Shown one piece after another: positions 22,034 through 32,559 of a stretch of 64,000 nucleotides of DNA. How positions within the stretch are numbered: position 1 is the stretch's first letter; each line of letters begins with the position of its first letter. Source of the stretch: Zygnema cylindricum. Taxonomy: Eukaryota; Streptophyta; Zygnematophyceae; Zygnematales; Zygnemataceae. The stretch lies in NCBI GenBank assembly GCA_037447655.1, contig JBBHKE010000336.1:34182-98181 (forward strand). The letters are read 5' to 3'. A model generated the notes under the pieces. That model did not search any database, was not told the DNA's origin, and was given only the letters and a program-made list of their open reading frames with translations. Made by a program: the position numbers and the translations under genes.

Positions 22034-22130
22034 CAAATCGTAATTTATTGTAAAGTGTTAATTATACACTTTATACAGTGTTTCCAAAAACATGTCAAAT
22101 TATTATGTATATATCACGTGACAGATCGTA
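22034..22130 (+). repeat. ~95-bp sequence repeated on the other side of element A
   Basis: ATCGTAATTTATTGTAAAG... resembles 29009-29103 (ATCGTACATTATTGCAAAG...) at roughly three quarters of positions by eye. Both share GTGTTTCCA and ATTATTATGT blocks. Confidence 0.5.
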
Positions 22131-22154
22131 CTTATTGGTTTTACTCATACACCG

Positions 22155-22893
22155 TGTTGTAAGTCATTGGCATTTAGACTCGGCTATGATCCACTCCCAC
22201 TAGGAGTCACTCTTGCACCAGCTGGGAAATTCGTCCTTGGAGGAGCAGGCGGAGCACTAGGGCTAATTGGAGCACTTGCAACAGGAGCTGGGCCATTATC
22301 AGACATGCACTAGGGCTAATTGGAGCACTTACAACAGGAGCTGAGCCATTATCAGACATGTTAGCAAAAGCAAACCCAAAGAGGAATACCTATCAGACTA
22401 GATCAATACTGTAAGATATGTAACTACAAATGAAAGAGGCCTTTCAACCAAACAAACATGTACTACAAGCAAATCAAAGACAATAGGGCACAAAACACCT
22501 TAAACTGCACTTAGTGCTCTCATTTCCTTAACTATGTGTAGAATGTACATCCTGCATTGAATTGATCAATCGTAATTAAACTAAATACTCAACAAATCTA
22601 GAAAACATCTAAAACGTATGTACAAGGTTCACCTAAATATATACTGACAAAATTCTAAGTACTTGGACCAAAATTCTCTAGTAACAATATCTAGACCCAA
22701 AAAATCCGGGAGATATGTTTCACGTCTACATTCATAGGCGGTCGTACACACTAATTTACTCAAAGATAACTATTTCAGTAGATACTAAAAATCCACACTA
22801 AATATACCTAATATTGAATAACTGGTGGTCCAAAAATATTCCAAGTCCTAGACTATAATTTCTAAGACTTACTAAAGCTTACTTTTCAATACT
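22155..22893 (-). repeat. 3' LTR of element A
   Basis: Pairs with 28325-29007. It is longer because of a 53-bp internal tandem duplication (about 22250-22355) containing GCACTAGGGCTAATTGGAGC twice. Confidence 0.9.
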
Positions 22894-22904
22894 CCCCTTA
22901 AGCT
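22894..22904 (-). promoter_or_regulatory. Polypurine tract of element A
   Basis: CTTAAGGGGAG on the minus strand immediately precedes the 3' LTR, the expected plus-strand priming site. Confidence 0.7.
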
Positions 22905-23229
22905 TTAGAAGACTTACTCACTTAGACCACATGCTTTTCTGCAGTACTCCAACTTAGGAGATGGAAGGGCTTTTATCAACATGTCCGCAACCATTTTCTC
23001 ATCACACAAATAGCAGAGTTTGACCACGCTTGCAAATACTTTGTCTCGTACCAAATGTAGCCGAATGTCCATATGCTTAGTTTTAAAAGGGTGACTTGGG
23101 TTTGTAGCCATAGAAATGGCTGCCTGATTGTCGCACCATATTATTTGTGTTTCATGTTGTGTAAACCCCAATTCTTAAAGAAATGCCTTAATCCAAAGTA
23201 GCTCCTTCAAGGCTGCGCTCGCAGCCATG

Positions 23230-24534
23230 TGTTGATATTTATGTATTTTCTAGGTCTGTTTTAGGATAGAAAAGTAGCAGTCTGCCTCTAACCTCCTTCT
23301 CCAAGCCCCCACACTGGTTGTAGTCACTAAAGGCTGGAGAGGGAGCTAGAGCCCATGGCTGCCTAAGCTCTCCAGAGAGACAGTAGTAGATAATAGATAT
23401 GTTTACAAAAAAGATATTTGACGGACCTAGGATTTGATCCTGGTACTTACTAGCCATAAAACATCCCGCAGTCGTTAGCTGTGTCTATTTAGCCTAGGAC
23501 TAGTGCTAGGACATATAGGGTTTGACAGATATTTTTATAGGAACAGGTAGGATTTTCCATTTAACTGGATTACGGTATATGGGGCATAGAAACACTTGTA
23601 GTTTTAGTACCGGACGAAATAAATAGTACGGACATTTATTTCGACGGTCCGTTTTAAATGACGATGTAAATCGAATGGCCGTGGTTAGCGCCGACATCGC
23701 GAAAAGGACAATTTGGCAATTTGCAGACGTCGCCTCTCCAAATGACACGTGGCAACATCATACGGGCTTACAGAATTTTCGGAATAGCAGAAAACAAATC
23801 CGGAAGTGACAAATATTGCACTATGGCGATTTCGTACATTCTACGTACAGAAAGTACTCCGACACTTGTACTTTCTTGTACGGTACCGTTTTTCGAACGT
23901 GGCATGACGTGGAGCCACGTGGAGAGATAATATTTGACACCACCAATTCCGGGAATTAAAAGAACGAGTCCGGATAAGACACGCGCTGGTTTTTGGCCAT
24001 GTCGTACGATGGTCGTACTAAAGGTACAACGACACCTGTACCTTTATGTACTTTACAGTCTTGTCATTGGTTCGTACTTTAGTACTAGGGGACTTAGAGA
24101 GGGGTTTTAGGACTTAGAATATTTTCTGGTAGGTAGCTCCTCTCCCAGAGAGCACCTTGTATAAATGGTAAACTTTGGCCAGCCATAACAATCAAATTAG
24201 TTGACCAATTTTAGTGATTCTTGTTGCTGCGGACTCAAGGGAGTCCGGGCTGTAAAGAGGTGTAGTTAGTCATAGTCTTTGCCTGCCTGGGTGGCTGCAT
24301 TCTAAGGGAAAGTCAAAGTGGGTGAATGTGTCCAAATCTCATATTCTAACTTTGCATTCTGTGGTGGAACTGAGCACACAGAAAGTCTTATTTCACAGAG
24401 GTGAAGCTGTAATGGGGTTATGATTCTCAAGGGGTCAATAATTTGGGTTTATATCAAGTTGGAGTCGGCACTATCTAGATTAGCTTCCTTTGGACTTGCG
24501 GATTCTGTGTGGCAATGGAGCCCATAGAATTTCA
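23230..24534 (+). mobile_element. Solo Copia LTR inserted in element A
   Basis: Starts TGTTGATATTTATG, ends AGAATTTCA, with an exact 5-bp TSD CCATG (23225-23229 and 24535-24539). It resembles the LTRs of B and C: the TATTTTCTAGGT start region, the GGAGAGGGAG block, CTCTCCCAGAGAG near a TATAAAT box (about 24150-24170) and GGCGG(A)CTCAAGGGAGTCC. It contains no internal coding region, so it most likely arose by LTR-LTR recombination. Confidence 0.9.
23430..23510 (-). other. Antisense tRNA-like module in the solo LTR
   Basis: On the minus strand, AGGATCAAATCCT resembles a tRNA T-arm / B-box (GGATCAAATCC at 23430-23440), with an AGCTAACGACTGCGGG A-box-like segment about 45 bases before it. The same arrangement occurs in the B and C LTRs. 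Not an intact tRNA. Confidence 0.45.
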
Positions 24535-24600
24535 CCATGTATTCGGCTTCCTTAGTTGATTGTGTCGTGACTTTTTGAAATTTACTACTCCAAATAACAA

Positions 24601-25960
24601 GTTCCACTTCCAATATGAATGACATACGTAGTTGTTGACTTCCTACTACGCACATCACCATAGCTAGCATCACTCCAAGTATTAATGCTAACCTTGTCCC
24701 CTCCCAAAGTAAGCCAAAGATTTATGGTCCCAACAAGATATCTTAAGACCCTTTTTGCTGCCTCCCAGTCTCTCCTTCGTGGATTTTGTAGACTTCTGCT
24801 CAACACACCAACAGCTGCAACTATATTGGGCCTAGTGCAATTCATGAAGTAAATTAGACTTCCTATTACTTGTACGTAGGGCATTTGGGACATAAAATTT
24901 TGCTCTTCTGCACTGAGTTCCTCATCTATTATGAGTCCAAACTCATGCTCCATTTTTTCAAGTTTTTGTTTATACTCTATAGGAGTTGCACAACCATAGG
25001 CATCAACCAAGCCAAAATTTTCCAACATGTTTTTTATCGCTTGTTTTTGAGTTAGCCTAATGATTTTCTTTTCTCTATCTCTTTCAACTTGTATGCCAAG
25101 AATATATTTTGCCTCACCCAAATCCTTCATTTCAAATTGTGAATTAAGAGCGTGTTTTACTCTAGCAATTCATTGTTTGTTCCTACTAATTAGCGGCATA
25201 TCATCAACATACATAGCAATGAATATCACCTCATCACGATCACCACCACACATCAGATATACTGAATGATCAGAGCTAATTCTAGTAAATCCTAATGTTG
25301 TCAATAACTCATCTAACTTTCGATTCTATTGCCTAAGGGCCTGTTTTAGGCCATACAAAGATTTTACAAGTCTGCACACAAGATTTTATTTTCCTGCTTC
25401 CTCGTAACCCTCAGACTGCTTCATATAAATGACCTCATCTAAATCACCATGCAAAAAGGCAGTTTTGACATATATTTTGGTGGATGTCAAAATCCTATAT
25501 GGAATCTAATGTAAGTAAAATGCGGACAGATGGAAACCTTACAACAGGTGAAAAAGTTTCTTCATAATCTATCCCCTCTTTTTGATTATATCCCTTAGCA
25601 ACCAAGCGAGCTTTATACCTGTCTATGGTATTATCTGGGTCAAATTTTAATTTAAACACCCATTTACCTCCAATAACCTTTCTTCATAGAGGAAGTTCTA
25701 CCAGATCCCAAGTTTGGGCCTCCATGATCGACTTCATTTCTTCATTGACGGCTTCCACCCAGTGTTCCCTTTCATTACTCGAAAAAGCTTTCGTCAACGT
25801 TAGAGGCTCTTCTGTGTGTGCTGATGAGCAAAGGCTGCATTTTTTCCCCTGAGTCGTGCACTTCGCCTAACTCCACCTAGAAATTTTGTCGATGGTATAG
25901 ATGGTTGGGTCCTCCTCCTCGATACATGTGATTTTTCTTGTGATTCAGTTTCGCCTTAAG
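24601..25960 (-). pseudogene. Reverse transcriptase region of element A
   Basis: The C-terminal half is an open stretch (24601-25130) with MKDLGEAKYILGIQVERD, NFMSQMPYVQVIGSLIYFMN, WEAAKRVLRYLVGT and WSDASYGD. Farther upstream the catalytic YVDD occurs near 25200 within FIAMYVDDM. The segment 25130-25960 is broken by stops in every frame. This is a Copia RT followed by the beginning of RNase H. Confidence 0.85.
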
Positions 25961-26103
25961 GTAGAGGAGAGTCTGGAACTCTTTCAAGCATAACACTTCC
26001 TACTTCTGGTGGAGAAGATGATTGCAAGTCACTTTGAGTTGATGTAAATGCATTTTCTATATTTTTCTTAAAAAACATAGGATTTTCCTCTAAAAAGATA
26101 TAA

Positions 26104-27195
26104 TCAACACACTCGATATTTCTTTTCATCTGTACGCTGACTAAATACATCTACTCCTTTTCCCTTATCCTTCACTATGATGTTTTTGGCTACCACGACT
26201 CTATTTATCTTAATGTTATATACTTTATAACCCTGGGCATGATCATCATACCCTAGAAATATCTTTGGTATGCCTTTTGGCTCTAATTTCCATTTTTGTG
26301 GATCATTGTCTAGCATGCATATCTTACCTCCAAAAACTTTGAAGTGACTTACATCTGGTTTGTGTCCTGTACACATTTCGTAGGGAGTTTTATCTTTTAC
26401 TACCCTTGTTTCTAGCTTGTTTCTTGCATAAGCTAGACAATTTATAGCCTCTGCCCAAAATTTGAAATCTATGTCCATATCATCCATCATTGTCCTACCA
26501 CACTCCGATATGGTCCTATCAATCCTCTCTGAAACACCGTTTTGTTCCGAAGAATAAGGAACGGTTAGCTGACGTGAGATTCCATGCAATTTTAGGAATT
26601 CTGCAAACTCATTAGAAATGTACTCCCCTCCATTATCAGATCTGAATCCCGCTATCTTTCTCTCATGCAAATTTTCAACCGAAGCCTTATACTCCTTCAA
26701 TTTTGAAAAGACTTCATCCTTACTTTTCAAAAAATAAACTGTAGTAAATCTACTTTAGTCATCAGTTAAGGAAAGTATAAACTTAGCACCTCTAACAAAT
26801 GGATACCTAGATGGCCCCTATACATCTGAATATATTAGTTCTTGCACCCTCCTACTTCTATGGTCAGTTTGCGAAGGGAAAGGCAACTGATGAATTTTTC
26901 CCATTGCATCACATACATTTGATGCAGGTTTTTGATTATTTTTTACACCTTCTTCCATTTTTTGATTTACCATCTTTTCTAATCTATCATAATTCAAATG
27001 TCCTAAACGTTTATGCCATAAATCACAATCACTGATTACACTTGAGTACATAACATCATTGTCATTATCATTTGCAAGACTCAACCGATACAAATTATTT
27101 CCTCCAGCAAATCCCTCTGCAACTATTTTCCCATTCTTACTCACTGTTTTCTTTTCATTCTCAGATATAGTTTTAAAACCTTTCTTTTCTACCAC
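26104..27195 (-). pseudogene. Integrase of element A
   Basis: The zinc-binding N-terminus is CDLWHKRLGHLNYDRLEKM (about 27020) followed by a VCDAMGKIHQLPF segment where the expected CxxC is degraded. The DDE core is split: the first Asp region (26730-26818) contains a stop (ILSLTDD*SRF). SDNGGEYIS and SSEQNGVSERIDRTI hold the second Asp and the Glu. The C-terminus keeps KFWAEAINCLAYARN and FKVFGG. Confidence 0.85.
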
Positions 27196-27213
27196 TAACG
27201 TAGTGAAAAAAAT

Positions 27214-28476
27214 TCATTTAAAAGCTGGGACATGCAACACATCTTCCAATACCCTTTTTACAGGTTTTCCCTCTACGTTCAACATAAGTGACACCCTCCC
27301 CTTTGCTTTCGACTCAACAAAGGCATCATCACTAAAATAAATTGTGATAGGTGAAATAGATTGAATACTCTCAAATTGATGGCGTTTGCGGCTCATGTGG
27401 GCAGATGCAACGGAGTCCATTATCCATTCGTCTTCCTCCACGCCTTCCGTTGTTTGTGCCATCGCAAAGTATTTCTTTTCGTTGTTGATGGGAAAGTTGC
27501 TCACGTCCTCTTCCTTACGTTCGTTGAAGAGAGCAGATGGTCGACCACATGATTGAGAAGGAACAGGGCTTTCGTCCCATCCAGAGCGAAAACTTCTTGT
27601 GGCTTTCGCTCTCTTGTATGCATTACATATTCTGAACACATGCCCCTTTTCATCAGAGTAATAGCATGTCAAACGTGAACATTTAGGACCACTACCTCCG
27701 CCACTGCCACTGCCAATCTTAGAATCCGAAAACTGGTTAGCTAGTGCGTGAACAGACTTACTACTACCTCTTTGTGAAATCTGGTTATTTTGTTCACTCA
27801 AAATAAGTTGAATTGTTAATGCTATGTTCCATTGACGTTGAGAAAGAGCCCTAAACCTATCCATGGCTCCCTTATACTCATTGGGTAAAGTTCTCATCAA
27901 TAACATGGCATGCTGAGGTGGTGAAAAGTCCCCACCTGCACTTGTACTCTGAAGGAACAACCTTTTCATAGCATGGCAATAAACTGACATACTCCCTCCA
28001 TAATATCTAAATTCAAAGATTTATATTGCTATATTAGTCTGAACATTGACATCTTGCTAAACATACATAGCATGTACACTAAACCAGATTTGAGAAGCCT
28101 TTTTCATCTTAAGGTAAGACATTACCAACTCCTTTGTGATAGAATGCTTCAAAACGTTGAGGCAGTGGAGATTCTTCTTTCTCCAATTCGGTGCAGCCTC
28201 ATCAGCAGTCCCATCCACAATGGATGACAAGTCCATCTCTTCAAAATAGGAGCTCACCATATCTTCCCAGTACAGGTAGTACGATCCATCAAAGATAGGC
28301 AATATGGGCGGTGGGCCCATAACCTGTTGTAGGTCATGGGCATTTAGACTCGGCTGTGATCCACTCTCTCTAGGAGTCACACTTGCACCAGTTGGGATAT
28401 TCATCCTTGGAGGAGCAGGTGGAGCACTAGGGCTAATTAGAGCACTTGCAGCAAGAGCTGAGCCATTATCAGACAT
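27214..28476 (-). pseudogene. Gag and protease of element A
   Basis: Gag starts at 28476 inside the 5' LTR. Its first 51 residues (MSDNGSALAA... to LQQ) are LTR-encoded and the frame reads through the primer site (VMGPP) into PILPIFDGSYYLYWEDM. A break lies near 27995-28056. The second part has a CCHC-like knuckle CYYSDEKGHVFRIC with the second Cys replaced by Ser, then a protease site WIMDSVASAHMS where the usual DSGAS is DSVAS. The protein is therefore probably inactive. Confidence 0.8.
28310..28324 (-). promoter_or_regulatory. Half-tRNA primer-binding site of element A
   Basis: GGTTATGGGCCCACC directly follows the 5' LTR. It is complementary to the anticodon stem-loop of plant initiator tRNA-Met rather than to its 3' end, the arrangement known for Drosophila copia, Ty5 and Osser. 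Confidence 0.8.
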
Positions 28477-29007
28477 GTTAGCAGAAGCAAACCCAAAGAG
28501 GAATACCTATCAGACTAGATCAATACTGTAAGATATGTAACTACAAATGAAAGAGGCCTTTCAACCAAACAAACATGTACTACAAGCAAATCAAAGACAA
28601 TAGGGCACAAAACACCTTAAACTGCACTTAGTGCTCTCATTCCTTAACTTTGTGTAGAATGTACATTCTGCATTGAATTGATCAATCGTAATTAAACTAA
28701 ATACTCAACAGATCTAGAAAACATCTAAAACGTATGTACAAGGTTCACCTAAATATATACTGACAAAATTCTAAGTACTTGGACCAAAATTCTCTAGTAA
28801 CAATATCTAGACCCAAAAAATCCGGGAGATATGTTTCACGTCTACATTCATAGGCGGTCGTACACACTAATTTACTCAAAGATAACTATTTCAGTAGATA
28901 CTAAAAATCCACACTAAATATACCTAATATTGAATAACTGGTGGTCCAAAAATATTCCAAGTCCTAGACTATAATTTCTAAGACTTACTAAAGCTTACTT
29001 TTCAATA
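28325..29007 (-). repeat. 5' LTR of element A
   Basis: Nearly identical partner of 22155-22893. Contains the gag ATG (28476) and therefore part of the coding region. Confidence 0.9.
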
Positions 29008-29259
29008 CATCGTACATTATTGCAAAGTGCAAATTATGTGTTTTATACCGTGTTTCCACAAATATATTATATTATTATGTCAATGTCACGCGACATGTAG
29101 TAATTATTAGTTAATAAATCAGCGGAAATCAAATTATTACATCAATTTCCCAAGACAAATCCTAATTATTAGCTTACTCACATGAATCAATAAATTGAAT
29201 TGCTATTTAAGCTAGAAAAACTTGACCACAATTCAAACAAAACCTAGTTATACACCAAA

Positions 29260-30208
29260 ATGGAGAAAAGTATTGTCGCTTCTCTTAAAACTAGAATCCA
29301 AAACGAACTTCAAAAATCAAAAAATGGTGAAATTGCTCAGTATTACCTAGTGAAAGAAAGCAAGGCCACTTCAAGTTGTTTGAAAAAAATTGAACATGTT
29401 TATGAAACTTAAACATCAAACAAATACATAGTAAAGGGGGGAGGTTTCGTGGCTTGTAATACATGTTTCGTAGTTTATCAATACAAGTCAACAAACGATA
29501 CTTCAACAATTAACACTCACACATGTTTAGCTTTGGCCGACATGGATAATTATAGAGGACTTCTTCGTAAGTTTATTTCAAAACGGAGCAGTTCAGATAT
29601 GATTTATTTTGAACTCTATTGAGGATGTCTTTAATGTATATGTCATTATTACTTGTTTTGTTAATAAATTTATATTATTGAGCTTCATCACTATTTTTTT
29701 TATGTATAATTTATATTCGTACGCTTATTTTTATTTTTTTATTATTATTTGGTTTGTTAGGGTGTTATTTTGGTATAAACCTTGTTTATTGATCATGGTT
29801 CATAATTGTATTTTCTTATTGTTTTTTTTTTGTTCCCAGGTTTTCAAGCATTTTGTCAAGCGTTATTTGATGTTGGTGTTTCGTCCAACAAAAGTGTTGA
29901 CATCGACCAACTACTCCCGTCCGTCAACAGCGTAAAAAACTACATTATATCTTCTGCCAAAGATATTTGTAGTTTGATCATCCTAAAACTTAAAAAGAAT
30001 ATTGATAACAATATTTTTGCGCATTTAAGAGCTATCTCTAGACCGAGACAATAAAAAGAACCTCATTCATGTCAGTAACCGCTCATTTTATTGACAAAGA
30101 ATTTAAACTTCATGCTCGGACGCTTCAAGTTTATCATTTTCCGGAGGAAAAACATACCACAGAAAATGTTTTAACGGATTTCAAAAATTGTTTGAACAAT
30201 AATTATTA
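29260..30208 (+). pseudogene. hAT-family transposase with BED zinc finger, decayed and partial
   Basis: The ATG at 29260 opens MEKSIVASLKTRIQNELQKS. After one frameshift (near 29400) comes a BED-type finger, FVACNTCFVVYQY...TSTINTHTC (about 29440-29520). A phase-1 intron with GTAAGT and CCCAG borders (about 29570-29839) is followed by FQAFCQALFDVGVSSNKSVD and LLPSVNSVKNYI. A second frameshift near 30055 restores MSVTAHFIDKEFKLHARTL and HTTENVLTDF, the hallmark hAT block before the catalytic region. The rest of the RNaseH-like core and the dimerisation domain are missing. Confidence 0.75.
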
Positions 30209-30799
30209 ATTTACGATAATTACGATTCGAGTGTAATGAATACTTAACGCTAATAACAATGAGCGTTGTAATTTTGTACTTTTTCGTTTACGGGGCGGGT
30301 AAGGTTAGTCGCGAGAAATCGACTTTTGGTTAACTTTTATTTTCGTAAACGCCGGCCGGTTAACGGTTATTTTTTACATTACATGTTATCTTTTCTGATT
30401 GGTCCTCTAGTTTTTTCATAAGTTTGCGAGGGAATAATATCTTGTACGATTCACGTCCGTGTGTTTTGTTTCGTAATTCTTCAAAAACGAAAAAGTGCAT
30501 TCCGAACATGATGTCCGATGGCGGACGGCAATTGCCGTTTGCTATCCGCAGCTGTCGAGTTTTGACGCTTAAAACTACATCTTTTGTCCGCCGCTAAGTT
30601 CCAAAATGGTCGAAACCTACCGTCCCAACCGTCACCGCCTCGATTTTTGTCATTTTTTGAAATTCGGCTTACGGATCCCAAAATTTATGACATCGTTTTC
30701 CCATTTTTCCAAGTATGAACCACGCGTGTATTGTCTAGACGTAATGTCAATGTTTCGTTCGTCACTTTATCAGCCTTTCTCCGGTGAAAACGTGCCGCA
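30209..30799. other. No gene; scattered MITE-end remnants
   Basis: Contains degraded family terminal motifs such as AACGCTAATAACAATGAGCG (30248-30267). The short ORF at 30606-30824 matches nothing known to me. Confidence 0.4.
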
Positions 30800-30925
30800 A
30801 TTTATTTGGAGACCTCTAATCTAAAGGTAATCGACCGTCCGATTAATAATAAGAGAGTGTGCACAGAGAAAACATGTTTAAAATGTCAAAATTTACATTG
30901 ACGCTAATGTCGATTCACGACGTAC
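30800..30925. mobile_element. Fragment of family 1 MITE
   Basis: GAGACCTCTAATCTAAAGGTAATCGACCGTCCG and the end GACGCTAATGTCGATTCACGACG parallel the right half of the MITEs at 8034 and 18967. Only one end is recognisable. Confidence 0.4.
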
Positions 30926-30929
30926 TGCT

Positions 30930-32374
30930 GTAACAAGCTAACAGCTAAGGCTTACAGACAAACCATAATCTGATACTCCCATGAAATTATTCTTGGCTAC
31001 AAGTGGAGTATAGCTGCTAAGGTGTGCACATCTTTTTGTGAAACTATTGCCATGTCTTAACCAGCCAATGCTGCCGTTTCATTTTATCCATGATTGAGGT
31101 GTGAGGATAGTACAGTACCTCTCAGACTGCTTGTACTTCATTGTGAGTCAAACGTGATTTGCGGGTTTCCAGACTTATAATAAAATTTGCTTTTGTTTTC
31201 ATGATGCTGTACAAGTTTTGCAGATTTTGCTTGTATGGTTTAGATGTATTGCATTGCAACTTTTATGTATGGAAATGGACACTGAGTTTTGTATTGATTT
31301 GTCTTAGATGAAATTTTGGTCCTGGAATTGCAAAAGTTTATGTCCTTCAAATTGTCATGTCATTTGAAAAGATGCCCGTGAAATAGAAAACCTTTTTTTA
31401 AGCTATCTTTTTACTCGACCATTTTTTTGTTTTACTTTAGATGTTATTGGCAGCTCAAAAACGCAGTTGGTCTTCTCTATTTGTCTTTGTGTGATTCACC
31501 TTGTCTCCTTGCACAATAAATTATTATGAAAGAAATTCTCAGTGTAGTCTGGTCAACGAGGTTCATAGCTGAGTCATATATTCTGGTCATAGGGTTAAGA
31601 TATAGTCTTACTCTTGTTTGAATTGTACATTTTGCACAGGTTTCTGAGCAGTTTCACGTACAGTTACTTAAAAAACCGTACGAATGACTCTCAACATGAG
31701 GATATATTTTTTTCGTGCAATTACCCTATCAGTCTAAATGTTGTCTGATTGTCTTCAATAGTACATTGACAATGACAAAAGAGTAGAAAGGGTACGCTGA
31801 ATGTTACCGCTGAAGAACCTTCACATTTTTTTTAAAAGTCATTTTTTTTTGTTTAATTTCATAGTTGTAAATCCTTAGTGCGTGGAAGGCTTAACAGATA
31901 TTCATGCGCCTGTTTAAGGATGAATATGATGTGTTTTTTTAAGCTTTCTTGACTTACAAATTATTATGTTTTAGAGTAATTGGTTGCTCCTCTTCCTGGA
32001 GTTATGTATAAAATTGCATTAGTTTAAGGAATATCTTAGTGTTCTTTTGGTGGAAATTTAACCATGAGTTTATTTTGGTAAAGCATTTTGTTGGCAGCTG
32101 ATTTTTCAGTTTCCGTACGATAGGTACTGTAAATTCTTTGTCCGTTTAAGTCATGAAGTTTGGTCTAGTGACTGATAGGTTGTCTGATTACATATTTGAA
32201 CCCGGATTGTCTGATTACATTTTGAACCCAACATTGGCACGTGCACATTTGTTTTCTCTTAGCACACCAGAAAGTGATGCCATTAAAAATGCAAAAGATG
32301 TATGTTTTTGCAGGTGGAATGTTTGGTCAATTGCATCATTAGCTGGGATTTAGTGTGATTGCTAGAAGTTTCCA
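30930..32374 (+). other. TE-poor, intron- or UTR-like DNA
   Basis: T-rich sequence with intron-like pyrimidine stretches, including a TTTTTGCAG acceptor-like site at about 32313. It probably belongs to the host gene that includes 32375-32559. It carries the first copy of a 112-bp repeat (31301-31412). Confidence 0.4.
31301..31412 (+). repeat. 112-bp direct repeat, copy 1
   Basis: GTCTTAGATGAAATTTTGGT...GCTATCTTTTT recurs almost exactly at 34888-34999. Confidence 0.85.
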
Positions 32375-32559
32375 TGTCGTGGCTTTACAAATCTCAGGTT
32401 GCAAAACCAGAGTACGAAGGAGAAGATGATGATATTCACCAGAGGAAAGGAGGAGAGAGTGGAGTGGTTGATGATATTTCTCAGCTGAAAGATTCCTTCA
32501 CTCGACAATGGAAGGGTTTCTCGTCATTTTTGACAGGCAAGGATGAGTGTTCAAAATAG
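32375..32559 (+). CDS. Exon of a putative BSD-domain-like plant protein (N-terminus)
   Basis: ATG at 32375 gives 61 residues: MSWLYKSQVAKPEYEG, an acidic stretch, then VVDDISQLKDSFTRQWKGFS and SFLTG. The DxxxLxxxxTRQxxGxxSFL pattern is what I associate with the N-terminus of plant BSD-domain proteins. An acceptor-like TTTTTGCAG lies about 55 bases upstream. A stop (TAG) falls just before a donor-like CA|GTAAGT; a GC donor (ACAG|GCAAGG) before it is an alternative. A possible next exon, 33122-33178 (TTTAG| then GDVLDFGIVADRVKNLRW), has a similar feel. The gene may be truncated or dissected by element E downstream. Confidence 0.4.

Larger units (their letters stand above)
22914..24600 (-). pseudogene. 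RNase H end of element A, split by a solo LTR
   Basis: The outer part (24535-24600) ends in STKEAEYM. The reading resumes at about 23224 with MAASAALKELLWIKAFL and continues through CDNQAAISMA, KTKHMDIRLHLVRDKV and ADMLIKALPSPK to the stop near 22914. This is the C-terminal RNase H pattern of Copia polyproteins. The two halves are separated by the solo LTR at 23230-24534, and the outer ORF therefore runs into LTR sequence. An in-frame stop and a frameshift after AFL add further damage. Confidence 0.85.
22155..29007 (-). mobile_element. Copia LTR retrotransposon A, decayed
   Basis: The 3' LTR (22155-22893) and 5' LTR (28325-29007) are nearly identical and read TATTGAAAAG...CTACAACA on the minus strand. 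The 5-bp flanks CACCG and CATCG match at four of five. A polypurine tract (CTTAAGGGGAG) precedes the 3' LTR, and a tRNA-Met anticodon-half primer site follows the 5' LTR. Domain order is gag, protease, integrase, RT, RNase H, as in Copia. Many stops and frameshifts are present, and a solo LTR (23230-24534) splits RNase H. It belongs to the same lineage as B and C. Confidence 0.9.
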
